This document shows, in pieces, positions 15,825 through 24,678 of a stretch of 40,304 nt of DNA. Under the pieces are notes generated by a model. The model made no database searches, had not been told where the DNA came from, and worked only from the letters and a program-made list of their open reading frames with translations. Numbering within the stretch: the first letter of the stretch is position 1; each line of letters opens with the position of its first letter. The DNA lies in the NCBI GenBank assembly GCA_900544985.1, contig UQXK01000014.1:1-40304 (forward strand), written 5' to 3'. A program made the position numbers and the translations under genes. Source of the stretch: an uncultured Eubacteriales bacterium. GTDB taxonomy: Bacteria; Bacillota; Clostridia; Oscillospirales; CAG-272.

Positions 15825-18722
15825 TTGGCTAACAAAAAGAAGTCGGAAAATACCGAACAGCAGCAAACTCAAAAAAGAAAAAAACGCCGTGACGACGAAA
15901 GATTTGACGATTACGATAAAGTCTATGAAGAAACCGATGTAAAAAGCGATAAAAAAGATAAAAAGAAAAAAGAAAAAAAGCCCGTTGATCCTTCCGCGCC
16001 GAAGTATCAGGTAATAGTGGCGTTTCTCATAGCGCTTTCGCTTTTTATTGTTATATGCTACGCGTTCCCGGAAAAAGAGATATGCGGAAAGCTCGGCGGT
16101 TGGATACATGACGCGCTCTTCGGAATATTCTCCGGCGCGGCGTTCCTTATACCGTTCTTGCTTGTCATTCATGCGATATATTTAAAACGCGACGTAAAAA
16201 ACGGCGCGGCTGTATATAAGATATTCTTCTCCCTTGCGATAATAATTTTCACATCGGTTATGCTGAACACGGGATTTTACAACAGTATGGGAAGCCCCGA
16301 ATTCGATCAGGTGAAAATATTCTGGGAAAACGGACAAACGCTCACCGGCGGCGGCGTTGTCGGCGGCGTGCTCGGCTCTGTTATGATACTCGGAGTCGGA
16401 AAAACGGGAACGTTTATATTCTCCACGCTTCTCCTTGTGATATTCGCGATATTCCTGTTCGGTCTTACGCCGAGCGTGTTCTGGAAGAGAATTGCTTTCT
16501 ATTATCTGCGTATGTGCGAAAACCGCCAGAAACGCAAGAAAGAAAGAGCGGAAGAGGCTCTGCGTGCAAAGGAAGAAGAGGAACGTAAGAGAGATTCTGC
16601 CATCGTCGTTTCCGATAAGGCAAGTGGCGGCAAGAGAGCCGACATAGACGAGGATATCTTTTCCGACGACTACGATATTCCTACCCCCGATAAAAAACGC
16701 GGCGGAAAGGATATAAGAAAAGACGCCACTGCATCAAAAGAAAATTTTGGCGATACGGCAAATAAAAATTCTCCCGCGGAAGGGGTAAAAAACACTCCTC
16801 CCGTGCGCGAAACGAGAATCCCGATAACGACGTACTCGGAAGAATCGGAGAAAAGAGCCATTGTTGCGGAGCCGAAAATCAACGATACCGCAAGCGATAT
16901 AAAACCCGTCTTGAAAGTTCCGTCAGATGAAAATGATTTTGACGATGAAGACGACCTTTTTGACGATATAACTTTTGACGAAGAGAGTAACGCGGAAATC
17001 AAAAGCGAAAGAAATGATCCCGCCTCAGCTTCTGTCGGCGCCGACCCCGTAAGGGACGAGCTGAGACGCACTCTTGATATGACGCGAAAAAAGATGAGAG
17101 AAGCGGAAAACGCAGGAAATTCTTCTACGGCGAATAACGGGGCGTGTGCTTCCGAAAGCGCACCGATAACGCCTGCGCCCCCTCCGGAGCCCGAATATAT
17201 ATTCCCTCCGATAGACTTGCTTTCAAGTCCTCCCGCGAAGAACGGCTCTGTTTCCGATGACGAGATACAGGCGCGCGCGGACAGGCTTATAGAAACGCTT
17301 CACAGCTTTAACGTCAGGGCGAATATAGTAAATATCTCCCGCGGTCCGACTATCACAAGATACGAAATAGGTCTTGAAGCTGGAACGAGAGTCCGCGCTA
17401 TAACAAATCTTGTCGATGATATCTCTCTTGCGCTCGCGACGAGCGGTGTAAGAATCGAGGGCGTAATACCCGGAAAGAGCGCGATAGGAATAGAGGTCCC
17501 CAACGAAACGAAGGAGACCGTATATCTGAGAAGTCTTATTGAAAATCAGAAATTCTCGGAAGCGAAGAGCCGCATAACGACGGCGCTCGGGCGCGGCGTT
17601 GCGGGAGAGCCTATATACCTCGATATAGCGAAGATGCCTCACCTGCTTATAGCGGGTACTACCGGTTCCGGTAAGTCCGTTTGTATAAACACAATGCTTA
17701 TGAGCGTTCTGTACAAGGCGAAACCGACAGAGGTCAAGCTTGTGCTTATCGACCCGAAAAAGGTCGAGTTCAACAAATACAACGGCATACCTCATCTTCT
17801 TGTCCCCGTTGTGTACGATTCCAAAAAAGCGGCGGGCGCACTCCACTGGTGCGTTACTGAGATGGAAAGAAGATTCGACCTTATAGAATCTCAGAACGTG
17901 AGAAATATAGAGGGCTACAACAAAGCCGTCGAAGATGATCCGACAAAAGAGAAGCTCACTCAGATAGTTATCGTCATAGACGAGCTTGCGGACCTCATGA
18001 TGACGGCGTCGGACGATGTGGAAGCTTCTATATGCCGTCTTGCACAGAAGGCGAGAGCGGCGGGAATGCACCTTATCGTCGGAACGCAGCGTCCTTCGGT
18101 AGATGTCATCACGGGTCTTATCAAAGCAAATATCCCGTCCCGTATAGCTTTTACCGTTATGTCACAGGTAGACTCCCGTACGATAATAGATACGGCGGGC
18201 GCCGAAAAGCTCATAGGACGCGGAGATATGCTGTATGCACCTATCGGCTCTACAAAGCCTATGCGTGTTCAGGGCGCGTTTGTCTCCGACGACGAGCTTG
18301 AAAACGTCATAAACTTTGTAAAGAACAGCGGAAATACGGCGGAATATTCCGACGAGATAATGAACCAGATAGAAAAAGAAGCGGCGCTTTGCGGACAGAA
18401 AAAAGGCAAAGTGCGTGACGATGACGACGATTCTCTCGGCGACGACGAGGGCGCTGACGATCCTAAGCTCAAAAGCGCGATAAAGCTTGCCGTAGAGTCG
18501 GGTAAAATATCGACGTCTCTGATTCAGAGAAAACTTTCTCTCGGATACGGACGCGCGGCAAAGCTTATCGACGTAATGGAAAAACGCGGTATCGTAAGCG
18601 CTCCCGAAGGTCAGAAGCCGAGGGAAGTTCTCATTTCGAAGGAGCAGTATTTCGAAATGATGATGAACGACGAGGGCGCTGATACGGAATCCGAAGAAAA
18701 TACCGGAGACGATGAATTTTGA
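15825..18722 (+). CDS. ftsK: DNA translocase FtsK/SpoIIIE
   Basis: Membrane-anchored ATP-driven DNA pump that clears chromosomal DNA from the division or sporulation septum. The 965 residues show a basic N-terminal tail, four membrane segments (about 65-225), a long acidic, low-complexity linker (about 240-460), and then the motor with Walker A GTTGSGKS near residue 610 and Walker B IVIDELADLM near 720. The C-terminal winged-helix gamma domain (KLKSAIKLAVESGKIST onward, about 880-945) recognises the polar DNA guide sequences. Start is the TTG at 15825 with SD AAAGGAAG; no ATG is suitably placed. Whether it acts in division, sporulation or both cannot be told from sequence. Confidence 0.96.
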   Translation: MANKKKSENTEQQQTQKRKKRRDDERFDDYDKVYEETDVKSDKKDKKKKEKKPVDPSAPKYQVIVAFLIALSLFIVICYAFPEKEICGKLGGWIHDALFGIFSGAAFLIPFLLVIHAIYLKRDVKNGAAVYKIFFSLAIIIFTSVMLNTGFYNSMGSPEFDQVKIFWENGQTLTGGGVVGGVLGSVMILGVGKTGTFIFSTLLLVIFAIFLFGLTPSVFWKRIAFYYLRMCENRQKRKKERAEEALRAKEEEERKRDSAIVVSDKASGGKRADIDEDIFSDDYDIPTPDKKRGGKDIRKDATASKENFGDTANKNSPAEGVKNTPPVRETRIPITTYSEESEKRAIVAEPKINDTASDIKPVLKVPSDENDFDDEDDLFDDITFDEESNAEIKSERNDPASASVGADPVRDELRRTLDMTRKKMREAENAGNSSTANNGACASESAPITPAPPPEPEYIFPPIDLLSSPPAKNGSVSDDEIQARADRLIETLHSFNVRANIVNISRGPTITRYEIGLEAGTRVRAITNLVDDISLALATSGVRIEGVIPGKSAIGIEVPNETKETVYLRSLIENQKFSEAKSRITTALGRGVAGEPIYLDIAKMPHLLIAGTTGSGKSVCINTMLMSVLYKAKPTEVKLVLIDPKKVEFNKYNGIPHLLVPVVYDSKKAAGALHWCVTEMERRFDLIESQNVRNIEGYNKAVEDDPTKEKLTQIVIVIDELADLMMTASDDVEASICRLAQKARAAGMHLIVGTQRPSVDVITGLIKANIPSRIAFTVMSQVDSRTIIDTAGAEKLIGRGDMLYAPIGSTKPMRVQGAFVSDDELENVINFVKNSGNTAEYSDEIMNQIEKEAALCGQKKGKVRDDDDDSLGDDEGADDPKLKSAIKLAVESGKISTSLIQRKLSLGYGRAAKLIDVMEKRGIVSAPEGQKPREVLISKEQYFEMMMNDEGADTESEENTGDDEF

Positions 18723-18754
18723 TCTTTGATCATTCATAAAGAAAGGCGGAAAAT

Positions 18755-19432
18755 ATGGGTAAACTTATTGCGATAGAGGGGCTTGACGGAAGCGGGAAGG
18801 AAACGCAGTCGAAACTTCTCTATAACGATCTTCTTTCTCAGGGGAAAAATGTAAATCTCATATCATTCCCGAATTATTCGAGCAGATCTTCTTCTCTTGT
18901 GCAAATGTATCTGGAAGGCGAATTCGGGGACGATCCCGATGCGGTAAGTCCTTATGCGGCGTCGACATTCTTCGCCGTAGACAGATACGCTTCATATCAG
19001 AAGGACTGGAAGGAATTTTTCGAAAAAGCGGATTCGATAGTAATAGCAAACAGATATGCCACTTCAAACGCGATACATCAGCTTTCGAAGCTTCCGCGCG
19101 ACGACTGGGACGAATATCTGAAATGGCTTTACGACCTTGAATTCGGAAAACTTGCAATTCCCTCTCCCGGTCTTGTGCTCTTCCTCGATGTAAAGCCCGA
19201 AATTTCTCTCGAACATATAAAGAAAAGAAGCGAGGAGACGGGACGCGAGCTTGACATACACGAAAAGGATTACGATTATCTTGTGCATTGCTATAAAGCC
19301 GCGTGCTATGCGTGCGACAAGCTCGGCTGGGTAAAGATACCCTGCTGTAACGACAGGGGACTTCTTCCGATAGAGGAGATCCACGAAAAGATAGAGGAAA
19401 AGGTCACGATGTTCCTTGACGTGGCAGACTGA
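18755..19432 (+). CDS. tmk: Thymidylate kinase
   Basis: Phosphorylates dTMP to dTDP. The 225 residues are slightly longer than the usual 205-215. P-loop GLDGSGKETQ at residues 9-18, FPNY near residue 38 and DRYASYQKDW near 75 (the DR motif) fit the TMPK family. NRYATSNAIHQ near 98 corresponds to the dTMP-binding segment. SD AAAGGCGG precedes the ATG. It is 32 nt downstream of ftsK. It belongs to the clostridial TMPK subtype; a different nucleoside monophosphate kinase is less likely given the FPNY and DRY motifs. Confidence 0.9.
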   Translation: MGKLIAIEGLDGSGKETQSKLLYNDLLSQGKNVNLISFPNYSSRSSSLVQMYLEGEFGDDPDAVSPYAASTFFAVDRYASYQKDWKEFFEKADSIVIANRYATSNAIHQLSKLPRDDWDEYLKWLYDLEFGKLAIPSPGLVLFLDVKPEISLEHIKKRSEETGRELDIHEKDYDYLVHCYKAACYACDKLGWVKIPCCNDRGLLPIEEIHEKIEEKVTMFLDVAD

Positions 19433-19433
19433 T

Positions 19434-20225
19434 ATGGAAAATAATTTGGAAAATATTTCTTTGCGTGCACCGAAAAATGAAGAAGAGACAGACCTTATAA
19501 TAAAGTATTGGTGTGAGATTTTCGGCGATACGCGAGCTTTTGCAAGCGATTTTTACACATGGAGCGGGAAAGAAAATACTCTTGCGGCGTTTTCGGGAGA
19601 AGAACTTCTGGGCGCTGTCAATTTTCCCCGCGTTTATTTCAAAAAAGACGGAAAGGTCCTGTCGGGCGGATATATATTCGGCGCTTTTGTAAGACCCGAA
19701 TACAGAAAAAACGGTGTTTTTTCCACCCTCATGAAGGGCGCGGAAACATTGATGAAAGACAGAGGCGACGAATTCTCCCTTGTTGTTCCTGCCGGGAATG
19801 AGCTGTTTTCGCTCTATGAAAAGTTCGGATATACGACAGAAGTTTATAACGGATTTCCCTATATAGCAAAGCGCGAGGTTTTGAGAGAATATACGCCGAC
19901 GGACGATATATACGTTTTGTGGAAAGTGTATTCCCGTGCTCACGATGTGTTTATGAAGAATATGGAATTTTTCAACCACACGATGAGGGACGCGGAGGAG
20001 AGCGGCAAATATTTTGCCGTTTCGAAAGACGGATATATAGTTTATACTCCGAGGCACGACGATTCCGTTGTCGTCTATGACCGTATGAACGGCGGAGCTG
20101 TTTTAGACGGAGGAAAAAAATATCCGCGTGCTCTTTTAAAAATGTTTGACAATGGTTTGGATATCGGCGATATGCCGGTCTTCAATATGCTTTTTGAGCC
20201 TTGTTTTGAAGTTTTGAAAATTTGA
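19434..20225 (+). CDS. GNAT N-acetyltransferase, Eis-like
   Basis: About 263 residues. The N-terminal half has a GNAT fold: GAFVRPEYRKNGVFSTLMKG near 75-95 is the acetyl-CoA binding motif A, followed by LYEKFGYTTE, typical of strand 5 to helix 4. The C-terminal half (about 150-263) resembles the second domain of Eis-type acetyltransferases. The substrate is unknown. The start at 19434 lies 1 nt after the tmk stop. An in-frame ATG at 19416 inside tmk is possible, but neither has a strong SD, so coupling to tmk translation is likely. Confidence 0.82.
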   Translation: MENNLENISLRAPKNEEETDLIIKYWCEIFGDTRAFASDFYTWSGKENTLAAFSGEELLGAVNFPRVYFKKDGKVLSGGYIFGAFVRPEYRKNGVFSTLMKGAETLMKDRGDEFSLVVPAGNELFSLYEKFGYTTEVYNGFPYIAKREVLREYTPTDDIYVLWKVYSRAHDVFMKNMEFFNHTMRDAEESGKYFAVSKDGYIVYTPRHDDSVVVYDRMNGGAVLDGGKKYPRALLKMFDNGLDIGDMPVFNMLFEPCFEVLKI

Positions 20226-20235
20226 AGGTGATAAA

Positions 20236-20778
20236 ATGAAAAAGGTCGTTGTTTTTCTTGCCGACGGAGCGGAGGAAATAGAAGCGCTTTCCCCTGTCGA
20301 TATGCTTCGTCGCGCAGGTGCCGATGTCACTCTCGCCGGTGTCGGCAAGAAGGAGATAATTTGCGCTCACAATGTAAAAATTGTCTGCGACAAAGAACTT
20401 TCCGAGATTTCGGGGGAAGATTTCGATATGTATGTTCTTCCGGGCGGCGGACTAGGGACGGAAAATCTTTCTCATTCCGAGCTTGTACTTGATACCGTAA
20501 AAAAAGCGTATTCCGACGGAAAAACGGTTGCGGCGATATGCGCCGCTCCTTCGGTGCTCGGAAAGGCGGGAATTTTAAAGGGCAAAAAAGCAACCTGTTA
20601 TCCCGGTTTTGAAAAATATCTCGAAGGCGCGGAAGCTGTTTTGGGCAATGTCGTTTGCGACGGGAATATAATAACCTCGCGCGGCGCCGGCACGGCTATG
20701 AGTTTTTCTCTTGCACTGGTAGAGATACTTTACGGGAAAGATAAAGCGGAAGAGATAAGAAAGGCGGTTATTGCATAA
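20236..20778 (+). CDS. DJ-1/PfpI (YajL-type) family protein
   Basis: A 180-residue protein of the DJ-1 subgroup. The nucleophile-elbow cysteine is in AAICAAP (Cys102), and the conserved acidic residue that tunes it is in DGAEEIEA (Glu14). Family members have been reported as glyoxalases, deglycases or oxidative-stress chaperones; which applies here is not visible. SD AAGGTG lies before the ATG. It sits 10 nt after the acetyltransferase gene and 2 nt before the cyclo-ligase gene. Confidence 0.93.
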   Translation: MKKVVVFLADGAEEIEALSPVDMLRRAGADVTLAGVGKKEIICAHNVKIVCDKELSEISGEDFDMYVLPGGGLGTENLSHSELVLDTVKKAYSDGKTVAAICAAPSVLGKAGILKGKKATCYPGFEKYLEGAEAVLGNVVCDGNIITSRGAGTAMSFSLALVEILYGKDKAEEIRKAVIA

Positions 20779-20780
20779 TC

Positions 20781-21368
20781 ATGTACGAAATAAGAAAACA
20801 TAAAACGGAGATAAGAGAATATTATCTTGAAAAAAGACACGCGCTGACGGACGAATTCAGACGCGAAAACAACGAGAAAATATGCCGCAATATGATATCT
20901 TCCGCAACGTTCAGATATGCTGACATAATACTTATGTACTATCCGAAGGACGACGAGATAGATCTTCGCCCGATAGCGGAAGCGGCTCTTTCGTCGGGGA
21001 AGAAGATTGCTTTTCCGAGATGTAATCCCGAAGATCATTCTATGATATTCCACTATGTAAACTCCTTTGACGAGCTTATGCCGGGCTCTTACAATATAAT
21101 GGAACCCTCGGAGGACGCTCCTGCGTTCTCGCTTTCCGAGACGGAAACATCGAATGTTATATGTATTGTCCCTGCGGTAGTTTTCGATAAAAAGGGATAC
21201 CGTATAGGTTACGGCGGCGGATATTACGACAGATATCTTTCAGGCTTTCGCGGAACAAAGGTCGGCATGGCTTACCGCGAATTTATAGTAAATTCGGTAC
21301 CTCACGGCAGATTTGACCTTACCGTTGACGTAATGATGAGCGAAAGAGGACTTTATGCGAAGAGTTAA
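20781..21368 (+). CDS. 5-formyltetrahydrofolate cyclo-ligase
   Basis: ATP-dependent conversion of 5-formyl-THF to 5,10-methenyl-THF, returning a storage or inhibitory folate to one-carbon metabolism. The 195 residues match the family. The N-terminal IREYYLEKRHALTDEFR is followed by the nucleotide/folate signature GYRIGYGGGYYDRYL near residues 141-155. Its last 14 nt overlap the CPBP gene, so the two are coupled. Confidence 0.95.
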   Translation: MYEIRKHKTEIREYYLEKRHALTDEFRRENNEKICRNMISSATFRYADIILMYYPKDDEIDLRPIAEAALSSGKKIAFPRCNPEDHSMIFHYVNSFDELMPGSYNIMEPSEDAPAFSLSETETSNVICIVPAVVFDKKGYRIGYGGGYYDRYLSGFRGTKVGMAYREFIVNSVPHGRFDLTVDVMMSERGLYAKS

Positions 21369-22278
21369 GGCTTCGCATCCTTTTTTTGCCGCGCCTTTTC
21401 TCGTTTTCGTAATATCCGTGGCGACGCTTTTTTTAAGGCTCGTAAGCTTTAAATCGACGAATGAAAATGTTGTATATGCCATAATGTTGGCTTTGCAGAT
21501 TATAATATTCGGCGTTCCGTCTGTATTTTTCCTTGTTATCCGCGGAAAAGGCTATATCGGGGAGCTGCGTATATGCGCGCCGAGGAAAAAATCCTTTCCG
21601 ATAATAATATCGGGCTCGCTCCTTCTTATACTCTTTTCGAGCGTAATAAAGTTCGGAATATTTCATTTTGCATACGATTATTCTGCGTATTCTCTTTATG
21701 GCAGCAGTATATCGATAGATACAGGCTCCGTATTTTCCGCGGTGCTTATGATATTTTCTCTTGCGGTTTTTCCTGCGATAACAGAAGAATTTGTATTCCG
21801 CGGGATAATGATGAGGGAATACAGAATGCTCGGCTCCCTATTTCCGATGGTCATATCCTCTCTGCTTTTTGCATTTATCCATTTTGACCTTTTGCAATTT
21901 CCGATATATTTTGTTCTCGGATTTATTCTTTCATGGATGGTTTTCCTTACGCGCTCGGTGATCTCGGCGGTAATAGCGCATATCGTTTATAACGTTTTTG
22001 TTATATTCGGAGAAAAATACATATGGCTTTTCTCCTCCAATCCGGACAGCGATATACTTTTCTTTTTGATACTTGTGGTGCTTTTGCTTGTGTGCTTGTT
22101 TTTGTTTTTTACGGCGGGAGAGCGGATACTGCGCTATTTTGCGGATAACGGAGAGGCGGCGGATACTGCACCGAAAGACAAAAAGAAAAAAGCCATGCTT
22201 TTCGACGCTTTTCTTTCCTTGCCGATGATGGGGGATTTTCTTCTTTTTTTGATAGTCGGGATAATCTCTGCGGTATGA
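21355..22278 (+). CDS. CPBP family intramembrane glutamic protease
   Basis: A 307-residue multipass membrane protein with the three CPBP (Abi/CAAX protease-like) motifs: EEFVFRG near residue 143, FAFIHFD near 180 and HIVYNVF near 208. Members act as intramembrane proteases in peptide processing, bacteriocin self-immunity or envelope signalling; no bacteriocin gene is nearby. The start lies inside the cyclo-ligase gene with AGAGGA upstream. The last hydrophobic segment ends at the C terminus. Confidence 0.93.
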   Translation: MRRVKASHPFFAAPFLVFVISVATLFLRLVSFKSTNENVVYAIMLALQIIIFGVPSVFFLVIRGKGYIGELRICAPRKKSFPIIISGSLLLILFSSVIKFGIFHFAYDYSAYSLYGSSISIDTGSVFSAVLMIFSLAVFPAITEEFVFRGIMMREYRMLGSLFPMVISSLLFAFIHFDLLQFPIYFVLGFILSWMVFLTRSVISAVIAHIVYNVFVIFGEKYIWLFSSNPDSDILFFLILVVLLLVCLFLFFTAGERILRYFADNGEAADTAPKDKKKKAMLFDAFLSLPMMGDFLLFLIVGIISAV

Positions 22279-22289
22279 AAAAATAAAAA

Positions 22290-22333
22290 ACGCGCAAAAT
22301 AAAAGAAAAATTCGATTTTTCTTCGGAGCGCGT
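22290..22333 (+). promoter_or_regulatory. Stem-loop overlapping the mltG ribosome binding site
   Basis: Inner stem AAGAAAAAT (22303-22311) pairs with 22315-22323. Outer stem ACGCGC (22290-22295) pairs with GCGCGT (22328-22333). The SD-like CGGAG lies between the inner stem and the outer right arm, 1 nt before the ATG region at 22335. The fold could hide the ribosome binding site. Function is inference. Confidence 0.4.
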
Positions 22334-22334
22334 C

Positions 22335-23330
22335 ATGAAAAAGAAAAAAATTCTTGCTTTAAATATTTTTCTGGTCTTTGTATTGTCAATCGCGATTTCC
22401 GCGGCTGTGATGATCGCCGCAAATGATGTTTTTGCATTGAAAAAGGACGGGGAAGAGACTTTATTTGTCGTTGAGAACGACATGAGTATAAAGGACGCTT
22501 CCGAAAAATTGAAAGATGAAGGATTTATCTCTTTTCCTTCTTTGTTCAGACTTTATTTTTCGCTTAAAAGTAAAAAAGATGTTTTTCCCGCGGGAGAATA
22601 TACTCTTTCAAAAAGTATGAGCTATGACGAGATAAGATATGAGATCTACGGCATAGGAAAACCGAGAAAAGAGATACGGATTACAATTCCCGAAGGGTAT
22701 ACGACGGACGAGATAATAGAGCTTTTCGTATCAAACGGTATCGGAACGAAAGAAACATTTTACGATGTAATACAAAACTATGATTTTGGATATGATTTTA
22801 TTTCCCTCATTCCGGAAAATGAGGACAGAAAATACCGTCTTGACGGATATCTTTTCCCGGATACGTATATGTTTTTCTCCGATTCTTCCGAGCGCGCGGC
22901 AATAGACAAGCTCCTTTCGAATTTTGAAAGGAAGATGAGCGGCGAGCTTATCGAGGACGCAAAAAAACGCGGATTTTCGATAGACGAGATAATAACTCTC
23001 GCTTCGATAATCCAGAAAGAAGCGTATCATATGTCCGATATGGCTGTGATGTCGTCCGTTTTTTCCAACAGACTTAAAAACAATATGTATCTTCAAAGCG
23101 ACGCGACGGGACTTTACGGTGAAAGCTATGATACGTATAAAAACGGCGGGCTTCCGTCGGGACCGATATCAAATCCCGGGTACGCCGCAATTTCGGCGGC
23201 GATATACCCCGCAAACACGAAATATTATTACTTTGTCACGGGAAACGACAAAAAAGCCGTTTTCTCAAAGACTTTTGCAGAGCATAAAAAAGCCGTGGCG
23301 AGGATCGCTTCGGCGAAAAACGATAATTAA
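22335..23330 (+). CDS. mltG: Endolytic murein transglycosylase MltG
   Basis: Single-pass membrane enzyme (YceG-like) that cuts nascent glycan strands and sets their length during peptidoglycan synthesis. The 331 residues have a membrane anchor at about 6-30, a LysM-like segment (about 42-110) and the catalytic domain. LASIIQKEAYHMSD carries the catalytic glutamate at about 229. Many homologues have E rather than Q two residues earlier. SVFSNRLKNNMYLQSDAT and GLPSGPISNPG are the other conserved blocks. The following U32 gene is also a neighbour of this family in Bacillus (yrrL-yrrN-yrrO). Confidence 0.95.
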   Translation: MKKKKILALNIFLVFVLSIAISAAVMIAANDVFALKKDGEETLFVVENDMSIKDASEKLKDEGFISFPSLFRLYFSLKSKKDVFPAGEYTLSKSMSYDEIRYEIYGIGKPRKEIRITIPEGYTTDEIIELFVSNGIGTKETFYDVIQNYDFGYDFISLIPENEDRKYRLDGYLFPDTYMFFSDSSERAAIDKLLSNFERKMSGELIEDAKKRGFSIDEIITLASIIQKEAYHMSDMAVMSSVFSNRLKNNMYLQSDATGLYGESYDTYKNGGLPSGPISNPGYAAISAAIYPANTKYYYFVTGNDKKAVFSKTFAEHKKAVARIASAKNDN

Positions 23331-23344
23331 AAGGTGAACGAAAA

Positions 23345-24571
23345 ATGACGGAACTACTTTCTCCCGCAGGAAATTTCGAAAAAATGAAAGCGGCGTTTTT
23401 GTACGGCGCCGATGCTGTATATCTTGCATATGAACGTTTCGGTATGCGCGCCGCCGCGGATAATTTTACTCTCGAAGAGCTAAAAGAGGCGCTTTTATAC
23501 GCACATTCGCGCGGGAAGAAGATATATCTTACACTCAATACGCTGCCGCGTGAAAACGAATATCCCGAATTGGAGCGATTTATAAAAATACTTTCCGAAA
23601 TGGACGATAAGATAGACGCGGCGATAGTCGCCGACGCGGGAGTTTTTGCCCTTATAAAGCGCGTGTTTCCGTCTCTTGAAATCCATATATCGACTCAGGC
23701 GGGAATAGTAAGCTCTGCCGATTGCCTTTTCTGGTACAACCTCGGCGCAAAACGAGCGGTGCTCGCAAGGGAGCTTTCTCTTGAAGAGATAAAAATGATA
23801 AAGAAAAATATACCGGAAGATATGGAGATAGAAGTTTTCGTGCACGGTTCTATGTGCATATCGTTCAGCGGAAGATGTCTTCTTTCCAATAATCTTGTGA
23901 GCAGGGACGCAAACCGCGGTATGTGCGCCCAGCCGTGCCGTTGGAACTATACTATCCGCGAGGAGAAAAGGCAGGATACCGCTTTCCCGATAGAAGAGGA
24001 AAAAGAGGGAACGTACATAATGAGCTCCAAGGATATGTGCATGGTGGAATATATGTCGGACCTCATACGCGCGGGAATAACTTCTTTTAAAATAGAGGGA
24101 AGAATGAAGAGCGCATATTATGCCGCCGTTGTGACAAATGCATACCGCGCGGCAATAGACGGGTATATGAAAGACGGAGATAGCTTTGTTCTCGACAAAA
24201 GATGGACAAGCGAGCTTGAATCCGTGAGCCACCGCGAGTATTGCACGGGGTATTTCTTCGACGATCCAATGAAAAATGCGCAGACCTGCACAATGCCCGG
24301 TTATATGAGGGAAAAGGCTTATCTTGCCGTGGCGATAGAAGATGACAAAGAAAAGGGTCTTTCATTTTTTATTCAGAGAAATAAACTTTGCGTTGGTGAC
24401 AAAGCGGAGCTTATCTCTCCCGGAAAGTTCGGTCGCGCTTTCGAGATAAGCGAGATGTACGATGAAAACATGAACGTGATAGAATCCGCCCCGCATCCGT
24501 TTATGAAATTTTATATAAAAGTGCCGTTTGAGGTCCGAGAGGGAGATATACTGCGCGGTGCGTCGGTGTGA
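23345..24571 (+). CDS. Peptidase U32 family protein (possible tRNA uridine hydroxylase TrhP type)
   Basis: A 408-residue protein with the U32 start ELLSPAGNFEKMKAAFLYGADAVYLA and the signature EVFVHGSMCISFSGRCLLSN near residues 160-180, followed by GMCAQPCRW. These cysteines are thought to bind an iron-sulfur cluster in the family. Despite the peptidase name, Bacillus YrrN/YrrO and E. coli YegQ are needed for prephenate-dependent hydroxylation of wobble uridine in tRNA. Position next to mltG supports that type, but sequence alone does not prove it. SD AAAGGTG precedes the ATG. No terminator follows before the pgk promoter. Confidence 0.9.
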   Translation: MTELLSPAGNFEKMKAAFLYGADAVYLAYERFGMRAAADNFTLEELKEALLYAHSRGKKIYLTLNTLPRENEYPELERFIKILSEMDDKIDAAIVADAGVFALIKRVFPSLEIHISTQAGIVSSADCLFWYNLGAKRAVLARELSLEEIKMIKKNIPEDMEIEVFVHGSMCISFSGRCLLSNNLVSRDANRGMCAQPCRWNYTIREEKRQDTAFPIEEEKEGTYIMSSKDMCMVEYMSDLIRAGITSFKIEGRMKSAYYAAVVTNAYRAAIDGYMKDGDSFVLDKRWTSELESVSHREYCTGYFFDDPMKNAQTCTMPGYMREKAYLAVAIEDDKEKGLSFFIQRNKLCVGDKAELISPGKFGRAFEISEMYDENMNVIESAPHPFMKFYIKVPFEVREGDILRGASV

Positions 24572-24616
24572 TTTTTTAAGTTTATGTAAAAAAAGGATTA
24601 CAGTAAGCAAAAACTA

Positions 24617-24645
24617 TTGCAAATAATATCTTATCGTGTTAAAAT
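24617..24645 (+). promoter_or_regulatory. Promoter of pgk-tpiA
   Basis: TTGCAA (24617-24622), 17-nt spacer and TAAAAT (24640-24645) in the 107-nt gap before pgk. Spacing is ideal and each hexamer has one or two mismatches. Confidence 0.75.
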
Positions 24646-24678
24646 TATACAGATAATAAATTTTTCGGAGGTAGAAAA

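Noticed and set aside
17223..18071. Open frame opposite ftsK
   Set aside because: Arginine- and histidine-rich shadow of the conserved motor domain; no independent support.
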